Source: Diphasiastrum complanatum (taxonomy: Eukaryota > Streptophyta > Lycopodiopsida > Lycopodiales > Lycopodiaceae). From it: a stretch of DNA of 60,000 nt. The stretch spans positions 30,320,149 to 30,380,148 of the forward strand of contig CM055100.1 of assembly GCA_029204225.1 (NCBI GenBank), written 5' to 3'. Each line of letters starts with the position of its first letter. The stretch's first letter is position 1. The notes below the pieces were generated by a model, which was given only the letters and a program-made list of their open reading frames with translations, searched no databases and was not told the origin of the DNA. This document shows positions 25,548 through 35,502 of this stretch, piece after piece. Position numbers and translations under genes: made by a program.

Positions 25548-26809
25548 TGTGATGCCACGCAAATGTCAAAAATTGAATACCAACATAAATATGGCATGAT
25601 ATACTCGAAAATGAAGATATGAGCTGGTTAAGTATAAATCATGAAGAGGCCTAAGTCATTTTTCGAGAATATATCTCCTAGGTACTTGCCTTATAAATTA
25701 AGGGCTAGACCTTTAATAGGAAAAGACATTGTCTTGGATAACCCTTAACTAGGTCGTCCATACGAAACGACTAGTTATGAAAAGACATGTTAAACTAGAG
25801 TAACTTTAACTCATAGTTCAGTATACCTCTTATGGTATAGTTGAACGTATTTTCAGTTTAATTCTTAACTAGACCCTTTCGCGGGAGCGACGCACTATTG
25901 TTTAAGAGGTGTGTTTTTTTGCCCCGTAAAACATATATTGATCTCACACTTCAATCTCGATCATCAAGAGAGAAGAGTTTATGCTTATGTAAGAGATTGA
26001 AGAAGTGAATAGAGTTCTGTGAGTTATTCTCCCTTATCTCTGTTCTCCGCACTATTGAGTGTGAGTGATCTTGAGTCTGCTAACAATCTCTAACGCATTT
26101 CAAGAATTACTCTCTGATCAGACAGACGCTCTAGTGCATTACAGTCGTTTGCTGTGTTTCCGTAAAGCATGCTCTAAAGAATTGTCTTAAAATTATCTTA
26201 TTCGTCTGTCGCGAATACTTTCTTTTCGACACTCGAATAATGACTATCTTTGTGTAGTCTAGCACGATCATTGAATTAAGTTGTATGTATACAAATGAGA
26301 TGACAGTCCCTGTATGAAGAATTGAGTCTCTGATCTGTTTTCCTGATTGGCATTGACATAAGTTTCTAACGTGCTCTAAAACCATTCGTGCTCTTTAACC
26401 ATTAAGTTGGGCTTTAGTTGTTGAGGACTATTGTCTAGGACCGATTAGTTCGCGAACTCGATTAATTAATTGTCTGCGCAGTCGTGAATACATCAAACAA
26501 TTTCCGATTCTCTGTTGACACCTTAGTCAGCCAGAGTGTAATCTGCTGTACTACTCTAATAACATTTCATTTGTAGAACGCGCTTCCTTCAATTTGATAG
26601 AGGCCAGATTGTTGTTTTGAATTCATTAACATTACCCATTCCAAATATAAGTAATACTGGTTACTTTTAAATGTCTGTCGACAACCAGAATAACATTCGA
26701 AACCACCTGCCATAATTACACCAAAAACATAACTTTCTAACGCTGTCCTCTGTGGGAACGATACTTTTCTCTACAAAATCTATATTAACCCTGTTGGTAT
26801 AGCACGACA
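25548..26809 (+). repeat. 3' LTR, full length (1262 bp)
   Basis: Starts TGTGATGCCACGC after a purine tract and ends ATAGCACGACA directly before the TGTGT duplication. Near its end it has CTGTGGGAACGATAC, resembling the LTR ends of plant Athila/Tat-type Ty3 elements. Confidence 0.85.
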
Positions 26810-26814
26810 TGTGT
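26810..26814. repeat. Target site duplication, right copy (TGTGT)
   Basis: Identical to 21277-21281. Flanking sequence to about 26880 would be the interrupted 5' end of the CACTA element. Confidence 0.8.
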
Positions 26815-26879
26815 CATTTAAACTAGTCAATGGTTACCTAGATATCCTAATATTAAAAAAATATAATAAATGCAACAAA

Positions 26880-27765
26880 TGTGTTAGCCTTTAAAGCAAA
26901 CCTCAATCTCTTCTGGATTTGATGTTTGACCATCCGCTCTACTTCGGACTTGTGAGTGGAGAAGTCAACTAGTGTCCAAGTCTGGTTCATCAAAAGTGAG
27001 TTGTACTCACTTTCCATTGTTTCTTGCCACTTCACAACATTCTTAGAATTAGTTTCTTCGGCCAGGGTCTCTAGTTGGCCTTATGAAGTCCAAAATGATT
27101 GAGGTGTGTATCTCTTAGTAATTGTTTGAGTCCTTGATGATCTTCGAACAATAAATTGACCATGTTGCGATGGTTTTTCTTCTTGAAGTTGTCCAGATCT
27201 GTTTGAGCTAGCCAGGTCTGGTCTGACGATTGATGCGATTGGCTGCTCGGCTTCTATAGTTTTTGCTGCAGGTTTTGTAGAAGGAACATCACGAGTGGAA
27301 GATTCTATGTTGTGTAAGATAGGATGAAATGACACAACATCATCTGTCAATGGTTGTTTGAAGTCATAAAATGTATCTTCTTTGAAGATCACGTTCCTAG
27401 AAACAAATGCTACATTGGTGGATGGATCATAAACTTTATAAGCTTGGTGTAGGATAGCCAATGAAGATGCATTTATTTGACCTCTTGTCCAGTTTCTTCC
27501 TAAGCTTCTTAGGAACATGAACGAAACATATACAACCAAAAATTTTCAAGTGGCTGACACTAGGCCTGTGTCCATGCCAAACTTGATAAGGAGTTTTGTT
27601 GTTGACGGCTTTGTGCTGGATCTATTCTGAACATAATAGGTGGTGGCAGTTGCTTCTACCCAGAATCTCACAGGTAAGTGCAATTGGTATAGCATTGATA
27701 TGGCTTAATTGAGATGCGTTCGATTCTTCCTTTCCGCAATCTCGTTCTGTTGAGGCATGTGTAAG
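26880..27765 (-). pseudogene. Copia integrase end to RT start (minus), right half of the split element
   Basis: Minus strand, from high to low coordinate: PQQNEIAERKE near 27755 (the integrase motif PQQNGVAERKN), a degraded stretch, then SLAILHQAYKVYDPSTNVAF and VSRNVIFKEDTFYDF (27400-27539), the copia integrase C-terminal region. A Ser/Thr-rich linker follows, and finally KWQETMESEYNSLLMNQTWT at about 27030-26960, the start of the RT domain. This is where the relic at 16.7-17.6 kb picks up (DTKWIFKKK), so the CACTA transposon appears to have landed at the N-terminal edge of RT. A frame change occurs near 27080. The upstream integrase core is replaced by an LTR fragment at 27.77 kb. Confidence 0.78.
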
Positions 27766-28308
27766 AGTCTAGACACACAAAATTGAGATCTAGATTGACA
27801 ATTTTACCAGCATCAAAGCAAGAGCAATCCAAAATCATTAATCAAAAGTGATGTACACCCCACACACGTGTGGTACAATATTCAATGGCCTGTAGACAGC
27901 AAATGATTTAAGACACTTTAGTTTTTATTTAGATCCAAAAGAGTGTTGGCAGATGTCAAGGAATCTCCAAGATGTCGAGCCGAGCTATTCTAAAAGAGCA
28001 CCTCTCACCCTAGACCGAGGATGTCCTTGAAAGAAGAGAGAAGGATAAAGATGAGAGCCGAGCATGAGAGCCGAGAAGTACTAGCTAAGATAACAGTCTT
28101 AAATCGTGTGAGCCTCATGGTGAATCCCAAGAGAAGGAATGACCATGTAGGAGCTAGTAGCATTTCTAGGCAATGTCATAAAAGCAAGTAGACCTCTCTT
28201 AAATAACTTCGAGTGAGCCACCTTTTGATGGTGACCTCTAATGGAAGAGCTAATTCCACTTGGAATTTGTAAATTGTGGAATTGCCACTTAGGCTCCACA
28301 TGGGTAGT
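27766..28308 (-). mobile_element. LTR fragment, same type as the 14.4-kb LTR
   Basis: CACACGTGTG (27863-27872) and GGCCTGTAGACAG shortly after it match the LTR at 14.4-15.0 kb in order and spacing. The fragment splits the copia integrase motif at 27.76 kb and abuts another LTR at 28309. No intact ends are seen. Confidence 0.55.
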
Positions 28309-29690
28309 TGTTGGATTATTCTCTTTCCTACTAATCGACTAATCAGTTTTTAATCTTCATCCAATTGTTTCTCCAGTTCTGCTAATTTTCTCATGTCTTT
28401 ATACAGTCTGTAGAATTACAAGTGTTTTTACACAGTCTGCAGAAATACACGGAGTTTGACAACAGTGTCACATTTTCTCTCTCTACAAACCCGATAGTGT
28501 CGCTTGTCAGGAATCTCGTATAAAAATGCAGTGTCAACTTTTTTGTATTTTTTGCTAGTCAGAAATTGCGTGTAAAAATGCAGTGTCATCTTTTCTGAAG
28601 AAACAAAATGTTTCTAATGCCAAAGCTTTGCTAGCTTTCAATTTTGAACCTTTGACAAAAGGCGACACGACACGACATGAAATCAGTCGTGCTCCACAAA
28701 CAACCAAGAAGATCAGCCAAGTACCAAGGGGTACAGATATCTGATCAAATATCATGACATCATCAAAAGTATTCTAGATCGTGGCTAATCTGTCACTCTT
28801 GTAATTCACAATTAGTTGTAGATGTTTGATCTTTCTAATCTGTAAGTTACAAGACGCGACACGAAATTGTTCGCAAACTATATACTTTTTGTTTGATGCA
28901 TAATACAATAAGTCTAATGCTAGTAAGCAAGACAAGAAGAAGACACAAAAAATATTCAGAATACAGTCTGCCTGCGTGCGAGACAATCTCTATAATAGGA
29001 TATGTAGATCCAGAAGTCCGCTAGTAAGCGAGACACGAATTCGTGAGAGAACTGTATTTCTCTCATGCCAACGCACTGTGTGGATCTGTCGCACAGTGCT
29101 TGAAGAATCAAAAAATCAATAGATGATATTATAGCTATTGTGCACATTATTATTCTAAATGATTGTATGATCTCGAATATATTTTTGTCTGCTACTATTC
29201 GTGTGTCTGATTCACTTGCTCATTTTATCTCACACCTTGGTTTGTTATTGTTGAATGTTGTATTAATCTATTAAAGTAGATCAACAGTGTCTGTCTACTC
29301 TCTGAAGGACTGTAGGAATGATATAGTTGGCAGTGACCAGTGGTCATATCTGAATTCTTGACGAACTAATTTCGTTCGCGAATCCTATCGCTTTGTGCTT
29401 CACTTCGCTTCGTTTAACTTTGCTTCGCGATCACTTGGCTATAAGGATAAATCAATTTCAGAGTCCACCTGAGTTTCATTTTGTTTCGTTTCATTTCGTT
29501 TTGTTTCATTTTGTCTCGTCTCGTCTCGTTACTGAGCTTGATTGATCTTGTCGCGAATTCTTTCACTTCATTTCGCTTCGTTTCACGATCTGTATGCTTC
29601 CAGCATGAATCAATGTCAGTGCTTGTTTAAGTTTCCTTTCGCTTCGCTTCGCTTCGTTTCATTTTTGTTTAGAATTCATCTCATTTCATT
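28309..29690 (+). mobile_element. 5' LTR of plus-strand copia
   Basis: TGTTGGATTATTC at 28309 is a plausible LTR start, and TGTGTTACAGAGCC near 29694 resembles a decayed initiator-Met-tRNA primer-binding site (TGGTATCAGAGCC). The copia gag begins about 190 bases later. The last 300 bases are full of TTTCG/TTTCA/CTTCG pentamers. The exact 3' boundary is uncertain. No 3' LTR of this copy is present because the element is cut at 31.9 kb. Confidence 0.55.
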
Positions 29691-29884
29691 TGGTTGTGTT
29701 ACAGAGCCTGCTTGATCCAACTCAAACAGAAATAATTTGAGTTTTGCAAAAAGTTTCGCGAATCATTCGAGATTTAATTTTTGCATCATCAGAGCCTACC
29801 TTGTCAGAATCTAACATAGCCGAAGGCTATCAGATCAGCATTCATACAATCAACCATCAACAAGTGAACACGAATTCAGAAGCA

Positions 29885-30466
29885 ATGGCTTTAATCAGCA
29901 ACATACAATCCAAGATCTATACAGTTCTGGATTCATCAGGATCTAACTTTCTAGCATGGAAAGTGAAGACCTCGCTGATACTAAAGGGTGAATGATTGTT
30001 CCCCTGGGTAGATGGCACAGAGGAGATGCCTACAACATCAAGAAAAGAGCTATGCAAATGGAGGGAGAAAAATGACAAGGCAGTAGCCTTGCTATCATCA
30101 TCCATCAAAGATAGCCTCACACTTGACTTGGCTACACTCTCCAAAGCAAAGGAGATGTGGGATACATTGCTCACGATATTTCAAACGAAATCACATAGTC
30201 AAATAATGATGCTAGAAGATCAGCTAACGAACATGCAGTGGGACAGCAAAGATCTCACTTCTTTTGTAAGGAAGATGAAGGATCTATTCCTGTCACTGCA
30301 TAATTCTGGGGCAAAAAATGCAGTGTTAGTAGAGAAGCAGCTCACTTACCTGTTGAGAGCCTTACCTAGATCTATCCAAACAACTAGAACCCTACTCGCA
30401 AAAAATTCTACAATGACCCTCAAAAAGGCAATTGTCGAGATTCGAGGGGAAGTCGAGACTAGATAG
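29885..30466 (+). pseudogene. Copia gag (UBN2-type)
   Basis: ATG at 29885 opens MALISNIQSKIYTVLDSSGS; a TGA near 29993 interrupts. The frame then continues with KAVALLSSSIKDSLTLDLAT, KAKEMWDTLLTIFQTKSHSQ and LRALPRSIQTTRTLLAK, the helical core of copia gag (UBN2/DUF4219 type). It ends at a TAG at 30464-30466. Gag assembles the particle that packages element RNA. Besides the internal TGA, another stop separates it from the zinc-knuckle segment. Confidence 0.82.
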
Positions 30467-30639
30467 CACCTTGATCACAAGGATGCTTCTAACCAAGCCC
30501 TCTACAGCAACAAAGAAAAGACCAAGAAACAATTCAAGCCTAAGAGGGAGTTGAATCAAAGGCAGGATCGTGATCAGCAAGCAGAAGGGACCAGCAAAGG
30601 CAAGTGGAAGAACAAAGAGAGGTCAAAATAACAAGGTGG

Positions 30640-31110
30640 AGACAAGAAGACGTGCATGAGATGCAGACGCGATGGGCACATAGTTGATACGTGCTGGCTC
30701 AATCCGAAAATTGAATGTATCCACTGCCACAAGAAGGGTCATGCAGCCATGGACTGTCGCCTGAACCCAAGAAACAAATCAGCACAAAGCAGACAGGAAA
30801 ACAGTTACAATTTTTCCTATGTCGAGGAGCCAGAGAGCTCAAAAATCGGCAAAGAGAGATCGAACATAAATTGTTCGACTGCCTACATCTGTGCAGACGT
30901 GTGTGCAGCGTCAACACCTGACACACAAGAGGTGATCCTAGACTCAGGAGCTACCTCACACTTCATGACATCAAGACGAATTATGTCTGATTTTTGAAGT
31001 GTTGATCCATCAAGATTCATTGTTCTTGGAGATGGATCCAAGCACCAAGTGAACAATATTGGGCCACTGTGGCTCAACACGAATGGCAAAGACAGATGAC
31101 TCGAAGACGT
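30640..31110 (+). pseudogene. Copia nucleocapsid zinc knuckles and aspartic protease
   Basis: Two CX2CX4HX4C knuckles, CMRCRRDGHIVDTC and CIHCHKKGHAAMDC, lie between about 30652 and 30755. The protease follows with the catalytic motif LDSGATSHFM near 30940. A TGA near 30995 breaks the frame; it resumes as FIVLGDGSKHQVNNIG and again stops near 31098. Order and spacing are normal for copia. Confidence 0.85.
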
Positions 31111-31117
31111 TCTATTC

Positions 31118-31890
31118 GTGCCCACTACAGCACGACAGCAGAACTTGCTTTCTATGGCAAGAATAGCTGATGCAGGGATGCGTGTGACGTTTTTTGACAA
31201 AGCATGCAACATTGTTGATGCTAGTACTAGTACCCTGATCACTCAAGACAAAAGAAAAGGTAATCTATATCACCTGAAGGTACACCTGCCTGCAAATCAA
31301 GTGCATCAAGCTCATGATAATTCGTTAGACACTCTATGGCATAGGAGACTATGCCATATGAACTCAATGGCACTTTACCAAGCAAGCCATCATGGAGCAA
31401 TAACAGGGGCCAGCATCTCGAATGTGAAAAATTCGACCACCTGTGATGCATGTTTGAAGGGTGAGTTGTCTCGCACTCCATTTGTCAAAGACTCCTATAG
31501 AACGACTAATATTCTGGAGTTAGTGCATTCTGACATCTGTGGGGCTTTCAATGTGATCTCAGTAGGAGGCTCGAAATATTACATAACCTTCATTGATGAT
31601 TATAGTAAATTTTTTAGAGTGTGTTTTATTTAGAGTAAATCAGAAGCACTTGACAAATTCACAAAGTATGTGAATTGGACAGAGAGATGCACTGGCAACA
31701 AATTGATGCAGATCAGGACAGATCGAGCTGGCGAATATATCTCGAATCACTTCATTGACTTCCGTAATGATCGTGATATCATTCACAGAAGGACTACAGC
31801 TTACACACCACAGCACAACGGTGTTGCAGAAAGGAAGAATAGGACCCTGAAAACTCTTTTGAAAGATAACCAATTCTCAGGAAGAAAGTC
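31118..31890 (+). pseudogene. Copia integrase, truncated after the catalytic Glu
   Basis: The zinc-binding HHCC module is seen as LWHRRLCHMNSM followed by CDACLKGE. The catalytic core has the first Asp in LVHSDICGAF, the second in IRTDRAGEYIS and the Glu in QHNGVAERKNRTL. A stop lies at 31631-31633 between the first and second Asp. At about 31850 the sequence passes into an unrelated minus-strand gag array, so integrase C-terminus, RT and RNase H are lost. Confidence 0.87.
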
Positions 31891-33129
31891 GTGAACGATG
31901 TTCCACCATGACTGAACACGTCCTTGGAAACCCGATGAAGCAAAGAAAACTATATCACTATCACCAATACCTCCACTATAGTAGAAGTTATAATCCAAAT
32001 CATCTAGCCAACTATCTACATTAATGGAGTGGATGCTACCATCAAAGGTAGGACTAACGTATTCAGATAGTCGTTGGTTGTAATAATAAGGTTTCCATTG
32101 AGCGGTGACTTTCCACCATTCATTGATATGGTTTGTAGATAAGTGCTCCAGAGCAAGTGCACGATCCATCATATTGTGCAACTCCATAAAATTAGCGGTA
32201 TAAATGGATTTGGAAAGAGTTGGTTGAAGCACATCCTTTATAGGCGTTTGAAGGAAACCCACATAGTAGTTCAAACATTGAAGATCTGTCTACAAACTCT
32301 TTTGAAAGTTAACCAGTTCTAAGGAAGAAAGTTGTGAACGATGTTCCACCATGACTGAACACGTCCTTGGAAACTCGATGAAGCAAAGAAAACTATATCA
32401 TTGTCACCACTACCTCCACTATAGTAGAAGTTATAATTCAAATCCTCTAGCCAATTGTCTACATTAATGGAGTGGATGCTACCATCAAGGGTAGGGCTAA
32501 TGTATTCAGATAGTCGTTGGTTGTAATAATAAGGTTTCTGTTGAGCGGTGACTTTACACCATTCATTGATATGGTTTGTAGATAAGTGCTCCAAAGCAAG
32601 TGCACGATCCATCATATTGCGCAACTCCATAAAGTTAGCGGCATAAATGGATTTGGAAAGAGTTGGTTGAAGCACATTCTTTATAGGCGTTTGAAGGAAA
32701 CCCACATAGTAGTTCAAACATTTTCTATACTCAAATTTTGTCTTCTGAACCAATGCCAAGAATTGCTGATTAAATTATTGTACAGAACCAGTTTGTTCGA
32801 GAGATTCGAATGATTTCTCATAAAACTTGGTAATACTATCAATGAAAGCAATTTTGAATTGACTCCAAAGCTTTGTGCTCAAATGTGCTTGAGTATTCCA
32901 CCATGCTCAAACTTGTCCTTGAAATCACAATGAAGCAACATAGATTTTATCTTCTTTAGAATAATGGTGATGACGAAAATAAGCTTCTAATTCAGTCAAC
33001 CAATCATCAATGCTGATTGAACTTGGTTGTCCGTCAAATACAAGGCTGTAATGTACGATTTCATATTGTATTTCATCAATAGATGGAAATTGAATGTTTT
33101 GACTAATATGGTCTATCATTAATGACTAG
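31850..33129 (-). pseudogene. Ty3-like gag, tandem gag modules
   Basis: From 33119 downward the minus strand encodes a gag N-terminal module (LVFDGQPSSISIDDWLTELE, then WWNTQAHLS), then its C-terminal half (KCLNYYVGFLQTPIKNVLQP), and then at once a second N-terminal module (SPTLDGSIHSINVDNWLEDL and GRVQSWWNIVHNFLP). The last part plus a further C-terminal half is duplicated once more with a 443-bp period (copies at about 31852-32294 and 32296-32738). The two units encode nearly the same protein with few changes. No zinc knuckle or pol follows. A few stops interrupt the first module. Confidence 0.72.
31852..32738. repeat. 443-bp tandem duplication of gag sequence
   Basis: GTGAACGATGTTCCACCATG at 31891 recurs at 32334; matching continues for the whole unit with scattered substitutions. 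Confidence 0.9.
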
Positions 33130-33139
33130 TAAAGACTTG

Positions 33140-33765
33140 TGGACTATGAATTCACTGTCTGAAATTTATTCATAATGGTATTTTACAAGCTGGTAAAATT
33201 GCTCTTCTCCACCCACTTAAAGATTCTGAGTCCTCGAAGGATAAAATCGTTGTGAATGGAAAATGTAACAAATTAAAATGAAGTAGTAGTCGTGTCCAAT
33301 TTGTCACCACAAACAATTTTGCTTTTTATAGCATCGAATTCCGAGCTCAAACGGAGAAATTATGGAGCTTTGAAAATAACTAATGAAAACACGTAAAATA
33401 TGACTCAAGAACAGGGGTCTTAAAAAATAAATGGAAAAGATAATAATTAGAAAATCTCAATAACTTTTCAGTGTTCGTCTTGTCTAGTCGTTCTGATGAC
33501 TTTTTGTTTTTACTCGTCTGAAATCCGAGCTCAAACAAGAAAGTTACGGAAGTTAAAAGAAAAAATTAGTAAAATGGATTATATACAACTTAGAAGGGGG
33601 GGTATTAAAAAAAAATTTACAAATTGAAATGGATAACACTTTGAAATCCATGAAACATTGGAGTGCTCGACGAGAAATACTTAAAACCATGAAAAATATC
33701 TTAAAATTGTTTGCAAATTTTTTTATCGGCTGCTCTTGTGGTGCATTTGAGTGCTGGTCAAAAAA
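33140..33765. other. No gene recognised (about 600 bp)
   Basis: AT-rich. Two loosely similar segments each contain a phrase like TCCGAGCTCAAAC..AGAAA(A)TTA (about 33345 and 33522), suggesting an old tandem or LTR-derived repeat. Confidence 0.4.
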
Positions 33766-33839
33766 GAATTGTGACAACCCTAAATTTTTAAAAAATTGTA
33801 TGCAAATAGAAGGGATCGAGCTAGAGAGAGAAAATCTCA

Positions 33840-33935
33840 ACCGACGTCTTTAGAGAGAGAGAAAGAGGAGTAGCCGACGCTTAGAGAGAGAGAGGGGTAA
33901 CCGACGTGAAGGTAGAGAGAGAGGAGAATAGGCGT
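33840..33935. repeat. Three imperfect repeats of RCCGACG plus GAGA run
   Basis: AACCGACGTC, AGCCGACGCT and AACCGACGTG, each followed by an AGAGAGAG run, repeat at roughly 30-bp intervals. RCCGAC is the plant DRE/CRT core bound by DREB/CBF factors. Whether it acts as a regulatory array is inference. Confidence 0.6.
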
Positions 33936-33987
33936 CTTGTGCAGCAGATGGAAAGCCCGGGAATATCGACCGCATTTGTAGGGTATC

Positions 33988-34326
33988 ATGGCAAGTTCCA
34001 GAGCTGGCAAACCCACTGCAGGCGCCGCAGGGTCCTCACAGTCAGATGACTTCCAAAACCCACATCGCAGGATAGATCAAGAAGGTATCAAATACTTCTA
34101 TTCATGTTGTCTTCTGAATCACACTCCAGAAATTATATTGACCAAATTGTGGAAATGAATGATGATAATGTAGCTAAGTTTAAAGGATAAGTCGCTATTG
34201 ATTTCTAGGTGGAAGCAACAATTTGAGCCTGGAAGCTTTCATTCTGGATTCGGTTTTTATGCCATCTGTTGGCACGCCATCAGATGCATGCTGGGAAATA
34301 TCGGAACTGAGCATCTTACTAGTCTC
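33988..34326 (+). pseudogene. Possible small two-exon gene fragment, unknown product
   Basis: ATG at 33988 opens a 32-codon segment (MASSRAGKPTAGAAGSSQSD and more) that ends at a donor-like GAAG/GTATCA (34084/34085). An acceptor-like TTTCTAG ends at 34208. Joined there, the frame remains open: GGSNNLSLEAFILDSVFMPS and on to a TGA near 34323. The splice phases agree. The GA-rich sequence just upstream would be the leader. No family is recognised, no third exon is seen, and a chance match of weak splice sites cannot be excluded. Confidence 0.3.
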
Positions 34327-34502
34327 TTGATTTGCCAGTATTCATCAGAAGATAGCACATACATGCGAGTCAAGCTTATTGCAATCCTGTTTTCGTTCGG
34401 TTATTTCGATTCTTTGGAAACTGTAGTATTGACAGGCATTTCTTACCAATGAAATTGAACTCCAGTCTTAGTCCAGCATTTCTATAGGTCGAAGCAATCA
34501 AA

Positions 34503-34640
34503 ATCTCAGAAATCAAAGCAATCAGCCAGCTACAAATCGCAGCAATCAAACTCTCAAAAATCAGAGCAATAAGCTAGCTACAGATCGCAGCAATCAAACT
34601 CTCAGAAATCAGAGCAATCAGCTAGCTACAGATCGCAGCA
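34503..34640 (+). repeat. 46-bp tandem repeat (three units), Ser/Gln/Lys-rich in one frame
   Basis: Units contain ATCGCAGCAATCAAACTCTC and recur every 46 bp. In one frame they encode SASYKSQQSNSQKSEQ-like peptide repeats with one stop. A 46-bp period shifts frame each unit unless indels compensate, so coding is doubtful across all units. Confidence 0.75.
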
Positions 34641-34644
34641 GAGT

Positions 34645-34712
34645 AGGTTTAGGTTAGGGCCTTAGGGTTAGGGTAGACGTGTAGGGTTAGGTTTAGGTCG
34701 CATGAAGGTTAG
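34645..34712. repeat. Degenerate telomere-like TTAGGG/TTTAGGG repeats
   Basis: GGTTTAGGTTAGGGCCTTAG, then GGGTTAGGGTAGACG and TAGGGTTAGGTTTAGG occur within 70 bases. Plant telomere repeat is TTTAGGG; these are interstitial and degenerate. Confidence 0.65.
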
Positions 34713-35485
34713 GATTATTTTTTTTTAATTGAACTTCAAAATGAAGAATTCAAAAAAAATTTACAGCAGAACAAAACTTCAAAGCTGAAAGATTGAAATG
34801 CTTCTCTCACTTGGAAAAAAAATCCACAAAAAAATTTCAAAATTCTAGCAATTCTGACCCATCTCCACTAATTCTATCATAACTTTCTCAATATTGATCC
34901 AAATCAAACAAACTCAGTACCTCTAATAAGCTAACAACAAGCTCTATCAGGGTATAGTATCAGATCAATTATTGAATGTGGTTTAATAGGTCAAATTAAC
35001 AACATAACAGGACTAAAAATTTTGAAGAAAGAAACTAACAAAACTAGAGCTAAGAATCAAGATTGTCATAACTTCTTGGATACTAATCCATATGACCTGC
35101 CATATGGATCAAATCAAAGCTAAAATAGTGCTCTAAAATCCTATGGAAAGAAACTTGAAACAAAAACTCAAATCAAATCTGAAAAATTCAAATCAAGTGA
35201 AAGCAAAATCCTAGTCACCTATTTTGACAGCTTTTGGAAAAAGTGCAATAACTTTTGCATCTCTTTTTGAAATGGCTTGAAAATTGGTGCAAATTAAAGC
35301 TGAAAAAAAGCTCTACAAATTATTGAATCAAATTAGAAATAAAAAATGAAATTGAATGCTAAAAATTTGTCTGAACAGAACTGAAAAATTCATAGTTAAA
35401 AATTAGCAAAAAGAAAGCTACAAAGACAATAAACTCATCAAATCTAATGGAATTCTCATAGAATCATCATGAATCATGGATCTAT
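34713..35485. other. Non-coding interior of LTR element (LARD-like)
   Basis: AT-rich sequence next to the primer-binding site at 35486-35497. No gag or pol motif is seen in either strand, which fits a large non-coding derivative. The other LTR was not located. Confidence 0.45.
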
Positions 35486-35497
35486 GCTCTAATACCA
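35486..35497 (-). other. Primer-binding site for initiator Met tRNA
   Basis: GCTCTAATACCA is the reverse complement of TGGTATTAGAGC, one base from the usual plant site TGGTATCAGAGC. It lies five bases inside the LTR end at 35503 and sets the element's direction as minus. Confidence 0.75.
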
Positions 35498-35502
35498 AGA
35501 AA

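Larger units (their letters stand above)
21282..26809 (+). mobile_element. Non-autonomous Ty3-like LTR retrotransposon with TSD
   Basis: This 5.5-kb element is bounded by TGTGT duplications. It has a shortened 5' LTR (21282-21651), gag zinc knuckles, a retropepsin-like segment, a coiled-coil ORF and a C-terminal ORF, a polypurine tract (gaggaaggggata, 25535-25547) and a full 3' LTR (25548-26809). RT, RNase H and integrase are absent, so it must depend on enzymes from another element. The 370 bases shared by the two LTRs differ at roughly nine positions by eye. A deletion removed the 3' two thirds of the 5' LTR, the primer-binding site and the 5' half of gag. It inserted just upstream of the CACTA first exon. 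Confidence 0.85.

Noticed and set aside
17601-26880. CACTA terminal inverted repeats and 3-bp target duplication
   Set aside because: I looked for CACTA..TAGTG near both copia break points. CACTCACAAGTCC on the minus strand near 26.95 kb is suggestive, but no partner was found at the other end.
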